Source: Rickettsiales bacterium
GTDB lineage: Bacteria; Pseudomonadota; Alphaproteobacteria; Rickettsiales; UBA1997
Direction: 5' to 3'
DNA length: 6,784 bases
Assembly (NCBI GenBank): GCA_031284025.1
Contig: JAITAR010000064.1
Span: forward strand, 1-6,784
This document shows, piece by piece, positions 5,356 through 6,784 of the stretch; the stretch's first letter is position 1, and every line of letters starts with the position of its first letter. The translations under genes and the position numbers were made by a program. The notes below the pieces were generated by a model. The model was not told the origin of the DNA, made no database searches, and saw nothing but the letters and a program-made list of their open reading frames with translations.

Positions 5356-5431
5356 TAGACTATTTTCTTTTATCTTTAGAAAATTAACGACCACCACATT
5401 TGTAAATGTTCAGTGGCTAGGAAATAGTCTA
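5356..5431. repeat. 10-bp inverted repeat with nested hairpin downstream of aspS
   Basis: TAGACTATTT (5356-5365) and AAATAGTCTA (5422-5431) are perfect complements 56 bases apart. Between them lies a smaller imperfect hairpin (CCACATT at 5394-5400, AATGT and GTGG at 5405-5416). No U-tract follows, so it is a weak terminator candidate for aspS. It could be the edge of a rearrangement that removed the 5' part of the next gene. Confidence 0.45.
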
Positions 5432-5478
5432 AAGTTCGATAAAAAAACTCTTTACAATTAGAAGAAATTAGGCTATAG

Positions 5479-6393
5479 TATGGTTGCTTTGTAAGCACAG
5501 TAACAGTTCTGGAGAAGATCAAAATAAGAACAAACCCTGGAGAGACAAATCTCTTCTCACATCTAGGCACTTTAGAATACAACCAAAGAAGTGTAGCTAA
5601 TCTGCTGTCAAATACCTACTTTGACAATCCTGATGATGACAAAATAAACATCAGACTTAACTATGGCCACAGTTTCAGAAATTTAATGTTCGGCAGAGAC
5701 CTTTCTCTGGCTTTCTTTGGTGATTTGGCTAGCCATTCTTTCAAAGATAGCCAGAGTAGCAAAGCTTCTGCCCTTGGCGGGACTTTGGCTTTCCGTTTGG
5801 AAACGGAAGTTATCAATGGCATCAACCTAGCCCTTAGTCTGTCCTATGAAATAAACGACCACATAGTTGACCGAAGCATAGAGAAGCTAAACAAAATCGC
5901 CAGATCTAAATTTCTAATCAACACATTCAACATGGCCATAGCAATAGAAAAAGAATTTAGAGCTGGAAAATATCTGATTTTCACTCCTTCAGCATCGCTA
6001 GAAACTTCTCTGCTGAACTACAGCAAATTCAGTGAAGAAGGCGCGGGAGTCCTAGGTCTTTCGGTGGATTGTGGCAGCCATCACCTGGTGGCCGGCAATT
6101 TCGGTCTAACCATAGCTGTGGATCTAGCCAATTTCAGACCATTCATATCCCTTGGCACCAGCTATCTGCTGTCCTATTCCAATCCAGAAATCTCTGTCAG
6201 TTTTAGAGAATACTCCAGCTCGGGCAAATTGAAAAGTAGAGGTACGGAGGTGGGCAAACTTTCTGGCTCTGTGGCTCTGGGCTGCAGCTATGAGTTGAGT
6301 AAAAATATGTCAGTTTCTTTGGCAAGTAGCTATCGGGGTGCCAGTGGCTACAGATCGTTTTCTGCTGGTGCTGTGGTGGGCTATAGTTTTTAG
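5479..6393 (+). pseudogene. Autotransporter beta-barrel domain lacking passenger and start codon
   Basis: The reading frame is open from just after a TAG at 5476-5478 to TAG 6391-6393, 304 codons. The first ATG (5686) is 69 codons in, has no Shine-Dalgarno and falls inside coding-like sequence (NYGHSFRNLMFGRDLSLAFF), so it is not a believable start. Before it there is no ATG, GTG or TTG. The protein shows alternating polar and hydrophobic beta strands and ends GAVVGYSF with the C-terminal aromatic expected of barrels recognised by the BAM complex. Its size matches a complete autotransporter translocator domain (roughly 260-300 residues) without signal peptide or passenger. It starts 134 bases past aspS, so the 5' part of a larger gene was probably lost by deletion. 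A barrel expressed from a non-standard start is less likely. The barrel frame itself shows no internal stop, so loss may be recent or the piece may serve as a recombination donor. Confidence 0.7.
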
Positions 6394-6396
6394 AGC

Positions 6397-6424
6397 TTTA
6401 CAATTACGGAAGACATATTATTAT
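6397..6424 (+). promoter_or_regulatory. Promoter of the autotransporter-like gene
   Basis: -35 TTTACA (6397-6402), 16-nt spacer, -10 TATTAT (6419-6424), each five of six matches. Start predicted near 6431, right at the foot of the inverted repeat in the leader. A second TATTAT (6416-6421) overlaps but is too close to the -35. Confidence 0.55.
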
Positions 6425-6434
6425 CCATCTAGGT

Positions 6435-6453
6435 TTTGAATTTAAAATTCAAA
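6435..6453 (+). repeat. Perfect 9-bp inverted repeat in the leader of the autotransporter-like gene
   Basis: TTTGAATTT (6435-6443) and AAATTCAAA (6445-6453) flank a single base. The repeat ends one base before the AAGGA ribosome binding site. It could be an operator for a dimeric regulator or an RNA hairpin affecting ribosome access. Confidence 0.6.
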
Positions 6454-6464
6454 GAAGGATAATT

Positions 6465-6784
6465 ATGACTAAATTAGCAAATTTTGTTTTTCGCTCTAGT
6501 CTGGCGATAGCTATTATTTTTAATATCGTAGCGGTGGGCAGGGCCAAAGCTGAAGATGTGAATGATTTTGCTGGACTGCAAGGGGCCATAAATAATAAAA
6601 AAACAGAAATATCCATAAAAAATACTATAAATTTCACCGCAGATGGACCAGAGATCAATTACAACAACATAGTCATCTCTGGACCTAGCGAAAATGCACC
6701 GGGTCTGTTAGATGGAAGAAACAACCATAAACTTCTTACCTTCGGGGAGAGTGCAAAAAATATTTCACTGAAAAATCTGCATCT
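6465..6784 (+). CDS. N-terminus of a secreted beta-helix / autotransporter-like surface protein (partial)
   Basis: ATG 6465 is preceded by AAGGA 5 nt upstream and the frame is open to the window end (106 complete codons). Residues 1-29 form a Sec signal peptide (KLANFVFR, hydrophobic AIAIIFNIVAV, cleavage likely after AKA). The mature part begins EDVNDFAGLQGAINNKK and continues with short strand-turn units such as INYNNIVISGPSENAPGLLD and LLTFGESAKNISLKNLHL. The pattern of N-x-hydrophobic steps, Gly/Asn turns and an opening 'LQGAIN' is typical of right-handed parallel beta-helix passengers of autotransporters and polymorphic outer membrane proteins. The repeat family and C-terminal barrel lie outside the window. 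The orphan barrel immediately upstream suggests a tandem cluster of related surface genes. Role at the cell surface (adhesion or host contact) is inferred. Confidence 0.82.
   Translation, partial: MTKLANFVFRSSLAIAIIFNIVAVGRAKAEDVNDFAGLQGAINNKKTEISIKNTINFTADGPEINYNNIVISGPSENAPGLLDGRNNHKLLTFGESAKNISLKNLH

Noticed and set aside
5686..6393. A 235-residue outer membrane protein starting at ATG 5686
   Set aside because: No Shine-Dalgarno, and the preceding 69 codons in the same frame are clearly coding-like and part of the barrel. The ATG is an internal Met.

Overview
The window looks like chromosomal sequence from an AT-rich, Gram-negative, probably host-associated bacterium. The only housekeeping gene is aspS. 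Its protein has the insertions and signature segments of the alphaproteobacterial type of bacterial AspRS, which points to an alphaproteobacterium, possibly a Rickettsiales- or Holosporales-like intracellular lineage. That placement rests on one gene and is tentative. The surrounding genes encode secreted or surface proteins: two Ser/Asp/Glu-rich exported paralogs, an autotransporter beta-barrel remnant and the start of a new autotransporter-like protein.

Layout. 1-179 (minus): start of a short exported protein cut by the window edge. 180-484: promoter-rich spacer with overlapping promoters facing both ways and no convincing gene. 485-746 (minus): weak, probably frameshifted small gene. 798-2836 (minus): two tandem paralogous secreted proteins (920-1684 and 2024-2836), each followed by a copy of a roughly 121-bp module carrying a strong rho-independent terminator. 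2837-3362: intergenic region with a good promoter for the 270-aa paralog, two inverted repeats and the aspS promoter region. 3363-3550: a T-box riboswitch leader. 3551-5344 (plus): aspS. 5479-6393 (plus): 304 codons of autotransporter barrel with no usable start codon. 6465 to the window end (plus): a new signal-peptide protein with beta-helix-like sequence, cut by the window edge.

The standout is the aspS leader. Just before the gene there is a nearly canonical T-box (3487-3500) inside a complete antisequestrator: 6-bp helix, 7-nt bulge UGGCACC, 6-bp helix, tetraloop. It is preceded by an H-type pseudoknot with an F-box-like CCGCUA and a Stem III hairpin. The 3' arm of the antisequestrator can alternatively pair with the AGGAG ribosome binding site of aspS. 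This predicts control of translation, rather than transcription termination, by uncharged tRNA. To my knowledge T-boxes are described mainly from Firmicutes, Actinobacteria, Chloroflexi, Deinococcus-Thermus and some Deltaproteobacteria, so one in front of an alphaproteobacterial-type aspS would be unusual. A candidate specifier loop holds GAAC (overlapping Glu and Asn codons) rather than an Asp codon, and the enzyme has His31 at a position linked to non-discriminating AspRS. Together these suggest that the gene may respond to tRNA-Asn status in an organism that makes Asn-tRNA by transamidation.
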